From contig BFEA01000032.1 in NCBI GenBank assembly GCA_003427395.1, forward strand, positions 4,399,462-4,441,778: a stretch of 42,317 nucleotides of DNA. Reading direction: 5' to 3'. Positions 1-9,731 of this stretch are shown one piece after another. The position numbers and the translations under genes were made by a program. The DNA is from Chara braunii (Eukaryota; Streptophyta; Charophyceae; Charales; Characeae). How positions within the stretch are numbered: the stretch's first letter is position 1; each line of letters begins with the position of its first letter. Under the pieces are notes generated by a model that saw only the letters and a program-made list of their open reading frames with translations, made no database searches and was not told where the DNA came from.

Positions 1-35
1 TATTTGGGTGAATAGAATTAATTAAAATTCTACAA

Positions 36-40
<5 letters not shown>

Positions 41-72
<32 letters not shown>
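41..72. repeat. (TA)n microsatellite
   Basis: A pure alternating AT tract of about 32 bases lies immediately 5' of the hammerhead-like motif. A second (TA)n tract lies at 185-210 and a third at 413-439. Because (TA)n is self-complementary, the first two tracts could pair in RNA and enclose the sequence between them. Confidence 0.95.
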
Positions 73-75
<3 letters not shown>

Positions 76-78
76 TCC

Positions 79-117
79 TCCTGATGAGTCGGTGAAACTC
101 CGACGAAACAGTTTGTC
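79..117 (+). ncRNA. candidate hammerhead ribozyme core (stem I unresolved)
   Basis: The invariant core CTGATGA is at 81-87. It is followed by a perfect 5-bp stem II (GTCGG 88-92 with CCGAC 100-104, 7-nt loop), then GAAA at 105-108. A short stem III (ACA 108-110 with TGT 114-116, 3-nt loop) leads to a GTC cleavage triplet at 115-117. These elements are in the correct order and spacing for a type I hammerhead, and very short stem III helices are known in retroelement-associated examples. The weak point is stem I: bases 71-80 do not pair with bases after 117. A closing helix between the flanking (TA)n tracts is possible but would leave a large internal loop. A strong hairpin (CTGCC 151-155 with GGCAG 168-172, inner CGG/CCG) lies downstream. 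It may be a degenerate or unusual ribozyme; activity is not shown. Confidence 0.5.
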
Positions 118-408
118 ACAGCCCCTCATTTGTTGTCCTCTTCTCCCTCTCTGCCTACGGTTTACCGGGCAGTTCTATTTGACGATATATATATATATAT
201 ATATATATATTGAGATCTGTTGTTGTTTTTAAAAGTTCGTTCTCATAGGTTTTCGCAGGTGTGCTAATTGATTGATTGTGTTCCTAGCCGAAGTCGGGTA
301 ATGACCCCGGAACTTCAATTGTGTTCTATATTCTCAGTTGTACTTCAAAGGGACGCTGAGCCCGGTTCTCAGCACGTGATGCTCCGCACGAATAGATTGA
401 AGTTTTTG

Positions 409-439
<31 letters not shown>

Positions 440-575
440 CATTTTTCAATTTTTTTGGATTTTTTTTTTTTTTGGCTCCGCGTTCGGCCGAACGGTCGAA
501 AGTGTCGAGAGGGGTGCCGAACGTTCGGGCATTCGGGCTCAGGCGTTCGGCCCGTCCCGAACGCCGGCAACCCTG
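440..575. mobile_element. terminal fragment of family A hAT-like MITE
   Basis: A T-rich stretch is followed by GTTCGGCC-type sequence and CCGAACGTTCGGG at about 512-524. The segment ends with AACGCCGGCAACCCTG at 560-575, which matches the right end of the complete copies at 6331-7096 and 19978-20707. No matching left end or TSD is visible, so this is a fragment. Confidence 0.6.
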
Positions 576-699
576 TGAAGAATTTCGGTGCGACCTTGAG
601 ATAAAAGTTGTTCAGTTTATTTTTCTGCATAACATAATCACAAGCGGTTATCGGGTAGCTGGAAATTCAGGAATGAAAATTTTGAAGGGAGAGTTTTTG

Positions 700-1080
700 G
701 CAGTCTGAAAATCCTGACTGGTCCTCAAGTGGTGAAAGGTCCGAAGACCCTGAAAACCACCTGTCTAGGTAGGCTGCATCCTGAAGTGGTAAAGAGTGTC
801 CTGAAGTGGTCAAGTGAGAGTTTTGGGCAGTCTGAAATCCTGAATGGTCTTGAAGTGATGAAAGGTCCGAAGACCATGAAAACCACCCTTCACCACTTGA
901 GGATGCATCCTGCCTAAACAGGTGGTTTTCAGGGTCTTCGGAGCTTTCACCACTTCAGGACCATTCAGGATTTTCAGACTTGAATGGTCTTGAAGTGGTG
1001 AAAGGTATGAAGACCTTGAAAACCACGTGTTTAGGCACGCTGCATCCTGAAGTGGCGAAAAGTGTCCTGAAGTAGTGATG
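700..1080. repeat. direct and inverted repeat cluster (CCTGAAGTGGT motif)
   Basis: A unit containing CCTGAATGGTCTTGAAGTGG, AAAGGTCCGAAGACC and GAAAACCACC occurs directly at about 706-775, 832-890 and 982-1045. It occurs inverted at about 898-980 (GGTGGTTTTCAGGGTCTTCGG). The middle direct and inverted copies can fold back on each other. The open frames here are repeat artefacts with no recognisable protein. Confidence 0.75.
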
Positions 1081-1089
1081 AAAAATACG

Positions 1090-1231
1090 ACTGTTGTTAA
1101 CCTTCTCCCAACATAGTTTGTTTCCGAACTTTTTGGAATTGTTTTTTTATTATTATTATTTTGTTGGGACCTTCCCTGGTGCTTGCACGGGCTGGCCACC
1201 GGGGACCCGGCCGGCCCGGTCGGTAGCTTAG
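1090..1231. mobile_element. partial family B MITE
   Basis: The right-hand half of a family B element: a T-rich centre, then GGGACCTTCCCTGGTGCTTG, a CGGGCTGGCCACC block, and the end GGTCGGTAGCTTAG at about 1218-1231. The left end is missing. Confidence 0.55.
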
Positions 1232-1738
1232 GAATGCGCCGAATTACCACCGTGATTTATTTTGCCCTCGAAACATGAAACAACATTTTTTAATTTTTAA
1301 ACCTAGGCTACCAGAGTGGCCCGGGGTCACTTCCACGGCCGGGCCAAAAAAAAAATAAAAAATAAAAATATATATATATATATATATTTTTTAAAAATTT
1401 GTTTTTTATTATAAATTTGGTGAAGAATTTCGATGTGATCTTGAGGCAAAAGTTGTTCAGTTTATTTTTTTGCATAACATAGTTGTTTTTCGGATTTTTT
1501 GGATTTTTGTTTTTTTTTTCTAAGACCTTCTCGGGTCCTTGCACGGGCTGGCCACCCGGTACCCGGGCGGCCCGGCTGGTAGCCTAGTTTTAAACAGTTT
1601 TCTTCTAGAAAGGTCAACGACCAAATTCATGAACACTTCAATTTGCAGATTTCTTGGAGTGTTCTTTTGAGTGTGAAAAACCCGGTCTGTATGGCCTGGA
1701 AAGCTGAATTTTCGATGTCGGGGGTAGTGGTTGTTTAA
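1232..1738. mobile_element. decayed family C (TTAA-type) relic, interrupted by a family B MITE
   Basis: 1232-1302 and 1588-1738 resemble sequence found again at about 5050-5300 and 5590-5860 (CGTGATTTATTT; a block like AGTGTTCTTTTGAGTG). The relic ends GTAGTGGTTGT-TTAA at 1735-1738. The next family C-like end, ACCACCGGTA, follows directly. The family B MITE at 1303-1587 splits it. Confidence 0.45.
1303..1587. mobile_element. family B hAT-like MITE, complete, with 8-bp TSD
   Basis: Begins CTAGGCTACCAG and ends CTGGTAGCCTAG, a perfect 12-bp terminal inverted repeat. It is flanked by the exact 8-bp direct repeat TTTTAAAC (1295-1302 and 1588-1595). The two subterminal blocks differ: a CCAGAGTGGCCCGGGGTCAC side and a CGGGCGGCCCGGCTGG side. 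The 285-bp body is A/T-rich with no coding capacity, so it is non-autonomous. An 8-bp TSD with short TIRs points to the hAT superfamily. Other copies are at 8478-9108, 18464-18994, 18631-18888 and 19297-19568. Confidence 0.9.
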
Positions 1739-3000
1739 ACCACCGGTATTTTCCCAACCATGTTTCCGCAAGTGGTTGTGCATGCGCCATGGTCTGGTGG
1801 CACTAATGAGAAAAGATTTGTGCCGATGTGCTTTTAGTGTGTAGGAGGGTACCCACTTCAGCAAAAAAGAGTCTTAAGTACCCACAAGTATTGAGCATCT
1901 TCCTTCCGAGGGCGATATATGTTGCAGTCAAAAGAAAAGGAGCCGCCACGTTTCTTTTGTTTTTTTTTTGGCCGGTGTCCTTGGCCAATAAGGTCTGGTA
2001 GTAAGCGAAGTCCCTAAAGTCGTGGCACTCGTATGGCTGTATCACAAAAAAAAAGGTTGGGCGATGTACTCATGGTTCAACCCCAAAACAAATATCTGAC
2101 GCTCTTGATACCTTCAGCGTTTCATCCCATTGCAATGAGTAGACTCATAAAAAAACAACCAATACTTAAAAATAAAAAATGATGCTCTGCTCAATAAGAG
2201 GGGAGAAGAAGTTGTCCACCTAAAGAAGAGGTGAGAGGAAGAAGTGGAGGAGGGATGGATGTGGCGAAGAGAATGCCTAACTACTGAGAAAGGGAATTAT
2301 TTGGTTGTTGCCCCATTTATGTGTTGTGTACGTAACCTACGCCCATTTTCAAACAGTCTTAGGTTTTCTGTATGTTTGCCCCACCACTCGGTTCTTATTC
2401 GTTCTTAAACCACTACCTTCCTTTTTCTTTTTTTAATGGGAAAAATAGACTGCGTGTGTAGAAGGGGTGCTGGTAAGAGCAGACACCCTATTTAAAGGCA
2501 CCGTTGTTGGATGGCTCCCTTCCATTGGTGGGGAGTTGCACCTGCTGGAAATCAGGTCCAGCGTCCCTTTACAAGATTATAAAAGAGCCAAAGTTACAAA
2601 TTTTACAAATGTTAGCAATATTCCACATTCACATCAGATGAACCCCTTAATGACGAAGTTTCTCAGTCCCCATATGACTCCAGTGATTGGTCCGAGCAGT
2701 GTTCCCCAACCGGAGCCGACAGCAGGAAGTCTCTGAGCTCACAAATGAGTCAAGGGTGCCGCTTTTGCACATATTGTGCTCTCACGTGCCGTTTGTCCAA
2801 TGTCCCATGTGAGTTGACTCTCTTGTCATTATACCGGTTGTTCACCTTGGTGGCGTCGAGACATTCAGTTGTACCTTTCATTTGCAGTGGCAGTAGAGAT
2901 GACGGGATGGTAGAGGATCAGGGGATGGAAGTGGGCCGCAAGGAGACGGTGGCGAGGGTTGAGGGAGGGAGACAGGAGGGAATTGCTACAAGGGTCATTG
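1739..3000. other. intergenic, no recognisable gene
   Basis: Short unrelated open frames only, mixed composition, and a few A or T runs. I see no tRNA, rRNA or conserved protein segment. The stretch begins with a family C-like end (ACCACCGGTA at 1739) whose partner I could not locate. Confidence 0.5.
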
Positions 3001-3021
3001 TGCGATGGGTGTTTTGAGGGA

Positions 3022-3234
3022 TCAAGAGGGAGTTCGCCGGGAGGTACGACACTGCAAAGTCATCAAGGGGTCTCCTTTGCCACAAGGGTCCGTCCAACCT
3101 CCAGTTTTTTCGTCATATGTTAAGGCCATCTTGCAGTTCGGAGAAGGCACATTGCGGATTTTGCCAGATTTGGCAGTAGGACTTCGAAGTGCCTCCTTGA
3201 GAGTGGGATTTTTTTCGTCGTAATAGACCTTCAT
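3022..3234 (-). pseudogene. possible decayed coding stretch downstream of LINE remnant
   Basis: A minus-strand frame of about 70 codons with protein-like composition (it includes KVYYDEKNPTLKEALRSP). It lies downstream, on the same strand, of the reverse-transcriptase tail at 3390-3860, so it could be part of the same dead element. I do not recognise it, and stops separate it from the upstream segment. Confidence 0.2.
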
Positions 3235-3389
3235 AGTCTTCCAAGCATGTTGTGTATGGGATCTGATCTCTTCTTCTATTGCCTATTGTGCTTGTTGCAG
3301 ATCGAAGTGATGGTTTTTTTCTCTAAAAAAAACATTTAGCTCTCAAGGCTTTCATGAGGACGTGTAGCCTCATTTATGAGAAAAGTTTG

Positions 3390-3860
3390 GCGGCAAATGG
3401 GGTCCATTACGCTAACAACTGTTGATTTTTGCCCAGCAGGATGAGGGCCAGGTCCAACGGAATATCGATGCTCGTGAGCGAATGGAACGCCGCATCCCAG
3501 CACCTCCATATCTTTTGGCAAGCATCGGGCACGCCAACAGGCAGTGCTCGAATGTTCCCCTGGCCGGTTGTGTCGCCTTGTCACAGTAGGTGCATATGGC
3601 AGACAACAGACCTTTCTGTTCAAGGTTTGTTCTCGAGACGAGCCAATTGGGGGTGGGGAGACAAGGGTGTAGGATTTGTCATTGGAAGGATCTAAGGCTT
3701 GTAGGAATTATTTTGGAATACTTGCCCCACAGGAGGTTATTAAACAGTTATGGATTCATCGGTGAATCTCGCTCTCATCTATGTGAAATCGTCTATCCAA
3801 TCTGTTGTTATGAGCGAGATGCTTTGTACCCACTTTCCATAAAATAATGCAACGCCAAAT
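3390..3860 (-). pseudogene. LINE-type retrotransposon remnant: RT C-terminal part and zinc-binding domain
   Basis: Read on the minus strand, the segment gives, in order, KHLAHNNRLDRRFHIDES, then LFNNLLWGKYSKI, then CTYCDKATQ...GTFEHCLLACPM. These resemble the end of a plant LINE ORF2: the region after the polymerase with its typical FLWG motif, followed by the zf-RVT module (C-x2-C ... H-C-L-x2-C-P). The pieces lie in different frames and are interrupted by stops (for example TGA just after the first), so this is a dead fragment. No poly(A) tail or TSD was identified. Family assignment rests on motif spacing seen by eye. Confidence 0.5.
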
Positions 3861-4060
3861 GTTTAGCAGCTCGTATATGGGGAATACTATAGGCTTGGTT
3901 GTGGCGGATTGATGGTTTTCTGCAAAGTCCTGGTTGCACCAACTTCGAACATCTTTTAGCCAATATGTAAGTCAAAGAACCTTATTTCATATTTGATTTT
4001 ATATAAATTTTGAAGGGTTACTTCTCTAAAGGAAGTAATGTCGAAATTTTATCATCCTTT

Positions 4061-4375
4061 CGTGCATCTTTAGGTCATGCACATATCGAGGGTTTATGTC
4101 CGTCCAACTAAAACAGTTTTAGCCATGGGTATCTCACCTAGGTTCGACTGCATAGACTCATATTGGTGGGATCACTCTTCTGTTAAAGCTCAAGTCAGTT
4201 ATAAGATGAAATTGTTCCTCTCGTGCATCTTTAGGTTATGCACATATCGAGGGTTTGTGTCCGTCCAACTAAAACAGTTTTAACCATGGGTATCTCGCCT
4301 AGGTTCGACTTCATAGACTCATATTGGTTGGATCACTCTTCTGTTAAAACTCGAGTCAGTTATAAGACGAAATCG
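4061..4375. repeat. two-copy tandem repeat, period about 161 bp
   Basis: Unit 1 (4061-4221) and unit 2 (4222-4375) both begin CGTGCATCTTTAGG and share CACATATCGAGGG, GTCCGTCCAACTAAAACAG and CACTCTTCTGTTAAA. They differ at scattered positions. A much more diverged third copy may lie at about 4555-4700 (GAGTTTGCGTCGGTCAAATT, CAATGGGTAT). No coding function is apparent. Confidence 0.85.
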
Positions 4376-5049
4376 TTTTATTTTTTTATTTTTATTATTT
4401 TTATTGTATATATATATATTTTTTTTAGTTGGTATGCACACAACAGGAACGTCATACTTTTGTCCTTCGGACCAGCAAATGTTCCCTATTTCGAGCAACC
4501 CTCGTCATATTGCCAAAAGGTGGTTTGATGACCGAGCATCTGTTTTTTTACGTTATACAGTAAATAATTAGACGTATTAAGAGTTTGCGTCGGTCAAATT
4601 AAACCCCTTAGCACAATGGGTATATGACTTAAGCACAATTCATTGGTTTATTGGGTTGAGACTCCGACTATCATTGGAGGGATTGCTCTTCAATATAAGG
4701 ATGATTTGTTGAACGTATGTACATGTGATAAAAATATTAGATTTTTGTCACCTAAAGAGATAAGGGTCTCCTATATTTGATAATCCTATAACTGCACCAA
4801 AAATGTAAGTGAGCGAAATAAACACTTATTTTTTTATGTTATATTTTATTGTGTAGGTTTTATAAATAACTGAAATTTTAGTTTTTTTGTCAATTCGTAG
4901 ATAACTTATAAACAAGGAGTTCTTTGACACAAGTAGTTTGTTGAAGCCCTTCTTAAAAACATCACTACCCGTGCAGTCATAAATTATGGGGGACCGGTAG
5001 CACATGTTCATGAGGCCTACTAGTAGCCCAGTGGGGGAAAGTAGTGGCA

Positions 5050-5319
5050 AAATTCAAAAATGCATCAAATTGTCATCGTGATTTATTTCCATGTTGAAAT
5101 CATTTTTATTTATTTATTAATATTTTTCATAGAATGATCATGACGAAATCTACAAGCCTTTCAATTTTCATACTTCTTAGAGTATTCTATTATACGCAAA
5201 AAATAGTTGAAGTAGGGTTACTTTTCCTGTTGGCCGACATATGATGAAGCAACAAAAATGGAATATGGGATGAATTGGCATGTAGTGGCTAATATGTCAT
5301 ACAGGGCTTGTTCTTTTAA
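5050..5319. mobile_element. family C-related repeat body
   Basis: Shares a series of short blocks with 1240-1700 and 5430-5700: CGTGATTTATTT, GTTGAAATCATT, TACAAGCC, a GTTGGCC block, and a block like AGAGTATTCT. It ends at the TTAA (5316-5319) where the next element begins. The left boundary is uncertain. Confidence 0.4.
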
Positions 5320-5858
5320 ACCAGCTAATATAGGATGATGAGTCCAAGTTACAGCAACTCCAGATGAAAGTATAATAAAAGTATTTAGAAAAGGGGATTC
5401 GCCAAGAATCTAACACATCAATATTTTTTGGAGGCCCTTTATATTTTTTATAGAAAAATCACCATCAAATCTACCAGCCCTCCAATTTCCTAGGTCGTTG
5501 AATCATCCTTTTGAGTGCCAAAAATCGTGGAAGTTGGGGTATTTTTTCCGTTGGCCCAAATGTGATAAAGTGACAAAAATAGAAAATGTGATGACACGGC
5601 GCAACATTTATTTCATGGTTGAAATCATTGTTTGTTTGTTTTTTTGATATTTTTATTGAAAAAAATCACAATCTAATCTACAAGATTTTAAATTTTTTTT
5701 TTTTTTTTTTTAATTATTGTGAGTTTAAAAAATCGTCAAAGTTGGCGTTTAAAAATCATTGGATCGGTTTCGCCTGCGTTGTCCGGTCGCGGACCCCCCT
5801 AAAACCTTGGGTCGTCATGCCAGGAAACCGAATTGAGGCTTGCGGGGGTAATGGTGGT
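5320..5858. mobile_element. family C element flanked by TTAA
   Basis: TTAA at 5316-5319 is followed by ACCAGCTAATATAGG. The right end is GGGGGTAATGGTGGT, then TTAA at 5859-5862. The TIR is imperfect (ACCAGC against ACCACC). The 539-bp body has long A and T runs and no intact gene. It belongs to the TTAA-flanked ACCACCAGTAC family seen best at 12045-12888. Confidence 0.55.
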
Positions 5859-5862
5859 TTAA

Positions 5863-6322
5863 AGAATACGTGATACGAGTCATGACGATTGATTCTTCAA
5901 CTATTTACACTGGGATGACCTTTGAGTGTCGTACATACAAGATTACATTTTGTGTTATGTAAACAATTTATCGCAAGATTACTCTCTGAAGTTTTTCATA
6001 CTGATAGTGTGTCGACGTTATGGGTACGAGACCTTTTCATATTTTGTATGAATCCTTGCATGCTCTGAGTAAGCGTAAGAGTTGTGGGATGCAATATAAG
6101 TTATATTGTGCATAAATTAATGGGTTTGCATGGCTATAAGTTCAAACTATATAGGTTTATCGCCTTCCCTTAGACACAACACACCCAAATTTTTTAATTA
6201 CATTGTGAGAGAAAGATTGTATATATATATTCATTATCAGAGTGATTAATATTCTGCGGAAGATGATGAAGTAAATCGTAATGGAAAATTAGCATCTTAC
6301 GTAATAATGCATATTCAATTAC
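5863..6322. other. AT-rich intergenic, nothing recognised
   Basis: No repeat boundary, RNA gene or protein segment that I can support. Confidence 0.5.
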
Positions 6323-6330
6323 CCCCTCGG

Positions 6331-7096
6331 CAGGGTTACCTGACCGAACGTTCGGGGCCCCCGGGCTGACCCCCGAACGTTCGGGCGTTCGGGGTCCCGT
6401 TTGGGGGCCGAACACCTCGAGGTTCGGCCCCCGCCAAAAAATATTTCGGGGCCTAAACATAAGTTTTTTTTCCTGAATTATTTTTTATGATTTCTTTATG
6501 ATTTCACCTACAAGCCTATAAATTTTGAAGTTATTCTGCTAAGCCACAACAACATTAAAAATCGTCAAAGATGGGGGTGTCAAAACGTGCTCGCCCACTC
6601 ACTATTTTGTTTTTTTTCACTTTTAACTTTTTGTTTTCACTCTATTTTGGGACCGAATTTTTTTTTTTTTTTTTTTAATATTTTTAACGATTTATTGATT
6701 ATGTAAACTACATATTTGTAAGTTTTTGGGGCTTTTGTCAATGCTAAAAAATAATTAAAACTCAGCAAAGATGACGGTGTCGAAAAGGTGCTGGCACACT
6801 CACTCATTTTAATTCTCTTTTTATTTTTTCTTATTTTTATCATAGTGTTTATTTTCTGTATTGGATTTTTAATTCAAATTTGTAAAAACTTTGGATGTAG
6901 AAACCAGGCAAATATTGTTTAGTTTATTTTTCTCCATAACATAGTTTTTTTTCGGAATTTTTTTTTAATTGTTTTTTTTTTTTTTTTTTTTTTGGTCCCC
7001 GCTCGGCCTAAACGGCCGAACGCCTTCCGAAGGGGTCCCGCACGTTCGGGCGTTCGGGTTCGGGCATTCGGCCCGGCCCGAACGCCGGTAACCCTG
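6331..7096. mobile_element. family A hAT-like MITE, complete, with 8-bp TSD
   Basis: Starts CAGGGTTACC and ends GGTAACCCTG, a perfect 10-bp TIR. It is flanked by the exact 8-bp TSD CCCCTCGG (6323-6330 and 7097-7104). Both subterminal regions are GC-rich arrays of the palindrome CCGAACGTTCGG and its half site CGTTCGGG. The centre is AT-rich with T runs. Two related internal blocks carry AAAGATG(G/A)(G/C)GGTGTC. At 766 bp with no transposase frame, it is non-autonomous. The CAGGG end and 8-bp TSD are hallmarks of hAT elements. Confidence 0.92.
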
Positions 7097-7104
7097 CCCC
7101 TCGG

Positions 7105-8469
7105 CATATTACTGCGTGTTTCTTTTATGTTTTAGCGATTTTGAAACACCATAGGCAACACTTTTGGCACGCCAAGCGAAACTGCCACACGTGGGTCGAT
7201 AGCTCAATAAGCTTTTATTCACCTACGTATGATGCAAACTTATTCGGCGGAGACAAGTAATCTTTTGTGGAATTTTATCTTATCATAAAGAATCCAACGA
7301 ATTATATGTGACACACATAGTCGGCGCGCCAACAATGCCTACTATTGTTGGAAATTGATTAATCTTGTATAATATAGCTGAAAATATTTAATGCAATCTA
7401 TCATACGCTTTGGCCAGTCTGTTGAATAACGATTTTCAAAGTATGTGTGAATTTTCAATAAAACATTATATATTTTTTTTAATAAATATTTCAAGAAACA
7501 ATACAGATAAAACGTTGTTTGAATTATGATAAGATTAAGCTTAAATGACCACTACCTCCTGCGCACTAAGTTTTGTCAAGTTTGGGGTCAATTTTATTTA
7601 TTTTCTAGTACTCTTGTTAAAAAAAAAAAAAAAAAAAAGTCAAACTTTAAAAAGACAACACGCTTATAAAAAAAAAAAAAAGGAAAAAAATAAACACCCA
7701 TTTGGACATAATACCGGTAGATAACTACCTTTAAAGTTGTTATGTAAGTATGCCCTATTTTATGACGTTATGGCAGATTTGTCACGTTAAAAAAAAAAAA
7801 AAGCTTAAGGAAAGCGAGTTCATAAATAATGCATAATAGTAGTGTGGACATGTTGTCCTCCGCAAAGTGTCAGCACCTCATAGACTTCATTGTGCCTCCC
7901 TTGCAGGAAAAAAAAAAAAAAAAAAAAAAAAAACCCACGAACAACGAAAATTTGAAACTGGCGACTGTAGTAGTTAAATACTTTTTTATAAATATTGGTG
8001 TCAGAACAACTTCGTGCACGACCTTCCCGACTTTGTCTTTTGTTTTTTAAACAAGACCATAAGGTTTAACATTCAAGCCTCCACATACCGTCGAGCGATA
8101 AAGGCAACTAGGTTTCATGGAGGTGATGACAGTGACTCGATAATAACGTTGTCATGGTAATCATTGCAGGGGTGAATCTCTGTTTTCCTTGTCGTGAGTA
8201 AGACATTCAAATTTGAACATCTCAACTTAGACGGGATCGTGCAACCCAATTTTAAGTTCACCTTAAGCAACGACGTCCGCTAACCATGAATGGTCTCACC
8301 CTGATAGCTAACGGTCGTCACTTTACTGTTTTTTTGTGGCCATGACTCTTATGGAAGCCTAGTTTAGACTGACGAAGGTAGTGGTGGTTCAACTAAGTAT
8401 ACAATACAGTGGCAAAAAAAAAAATTATATGGATCGCTCTTGCAATTTCACTATCCAAAATGTTTCATA
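7105..8469. other. AT-rich intergenic with A-tracts
   Basis: Long A runs occur at about 7620-7638, 7669-7680, 7790-7802 and 7909-7933. A family C-like end, GTAGTGGTGGTTCAA, lies at about 8372-8386 with a mutated TTAA. No gene is recognised. Confidence 0.5.
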
Positions 8470-8477
8470 GCACATAT

Positions 8478-9108
8478 CTAGGCTACCAGCTGCACCGCCC
8501 AAGTTCCAGTTGGCCAGCCCGTGCGAGGACAGGGAAGGTCCTAGCAAAAACAAAAAAAATACAAAAATAAAACTTTCAAAACAGAGTATGTTTTGCAAAA
8601 CAATAGACTGAACGACTTTTGTCTCACGGTCAACATCGAAAATCCTCACCAAATATAAAATAAAAAATAAAGTTTATTTTTTTTAATTATTATTCTGTCT
8701 AGCACTTTGTTCGGGTTCGGTGATCGAACCCGAACGTTCGAGACCGAACGTGAACGAGCGCCGAAACTCTCCGAATGCGAACATAAAAATATAAAAAAAA
8801 ACAAAAGTTCTCCAAACATTTGAAAACAGTATATGTGATGTAAAATTATATTATAAATAACTTTTGTCTTGGAGGTATGCTCAAATTTGTAAACTCGAGT
8901 TAAAAATCAAAAAAAAAAAAAAATTTTTTTTTTTTTTTTTTAATATATTCGGTGGAACACGTTTGGGTGGAGTTCGGTCGAACACCCGAACATGTTCGGA
9001 CGTTCGAAAAAGCTTCAAATATGTTCGGTGTGCTATACAATTTTTTTTTATTATTATTTTTTTTTTACCAGGTCGGGCATGTGACCCCGAGCCACTTTGA
9101 CAGTCTTG
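8478..9108. mobile_element. family B MITE enlarged by a nested insertion
   Basis: Begins CTAGGCTACCAG at 8478. It ends with the degenerate family B right end at about 9069-9108 (GGTCGGGCATGTGACCCCGA, then CAGTCTTG). The flanks GCACATAT (8470-8477) and CCACATAT (9109-9116) match in 7 of 8 bases, as for an old 8-bp TSD. A foreign segment at about 8697-9040, rich in GTTCGGG/CCCGAAC and starting TAGCAC and ending GTGCTA, splits the body. Confidence 0.65.
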
Positions 9109-9224
9109 CCACATATATAATATCACCTTGAAACCAGTGAGCAGGTGTGAAAGAATTATTTGGTAATAAACAAATATATTTCATATTTTAATAAGGAAAA
9201 ACCTTTAATGTTTATGCTAATACG

Positions 9225-9723
9225 CTAAGTAGCAAATCCGGATATCCGGCAGGCCAATTTTATCCGGAATTTTCAATCCGGATGAAAATTTCGGATTAAT
9301 TATGAATACGGAAAATCCGATCCTACGCAAAATATTTTTTTTTACTGAAAAAAAATAATTAAAAGACTCTAAAAAAAAATATGTTATTCATATCAATGAT
9401 ACGAACAACTTTTGGTTTGAGGTCATCTTTGATATCTCAACATATAACAAGATAGAAAATAAAACAGAAAAATAAAATAATATTTAGGTAAAAAATTATA
9501 AAACGAATTAAGCATCCTCCCTTTTAAACCCTTTCATGACCTATCAAGCTTTTTATGAAATAAGAATATGGTTTGATTGTATTTTGCATGCGCAATATCA
9601 TTTTTATTTTTTTATTTTTTTTACCATTATTTTAATCATATGGATTTCCGGATAATCATAACCCCCGATAGTTCAGTCAGATAATCCGACCAGATTATCC
9701 GCCAAATCGGTTATGTTACATAG
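9225..9723. mobile_element. hAT-like MITE with 8-bp TSD, rich in ATCCGG motifs
   Basis: Flanked by the exact 8-bp direct repeat CTAATACG (9217-9224 and 9724-9731). The left end CTAAGTAGCAAATCC and the inverted right end CTATGTAACATAACC form an imperfect 15-bp TIR. Both subterminal regions carry many copies of ATCCGGAT, TCCGGATA and GATTATCC. The body has no coding capacity. It is a different family from A and B. Confidence 0.82.
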
Positions 9724-9731
9724 CTAATACG

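Noticed and set aside
1-120. Type III hammerhead alternative using GGGTGAAT (6-13) pairing with ATTCATCC (71-78)
   Set aside because: The pairing exists, but no cleavage triplet or stem III strand lies 5' of it within the window, so the permutation cannot be completed from this sequence.
4061-4375. Possible SINE because of GGTTCGACTGC
   Set aside because: No A box or poly(A)/T tail. The sequence is better described as a tandem repeat.
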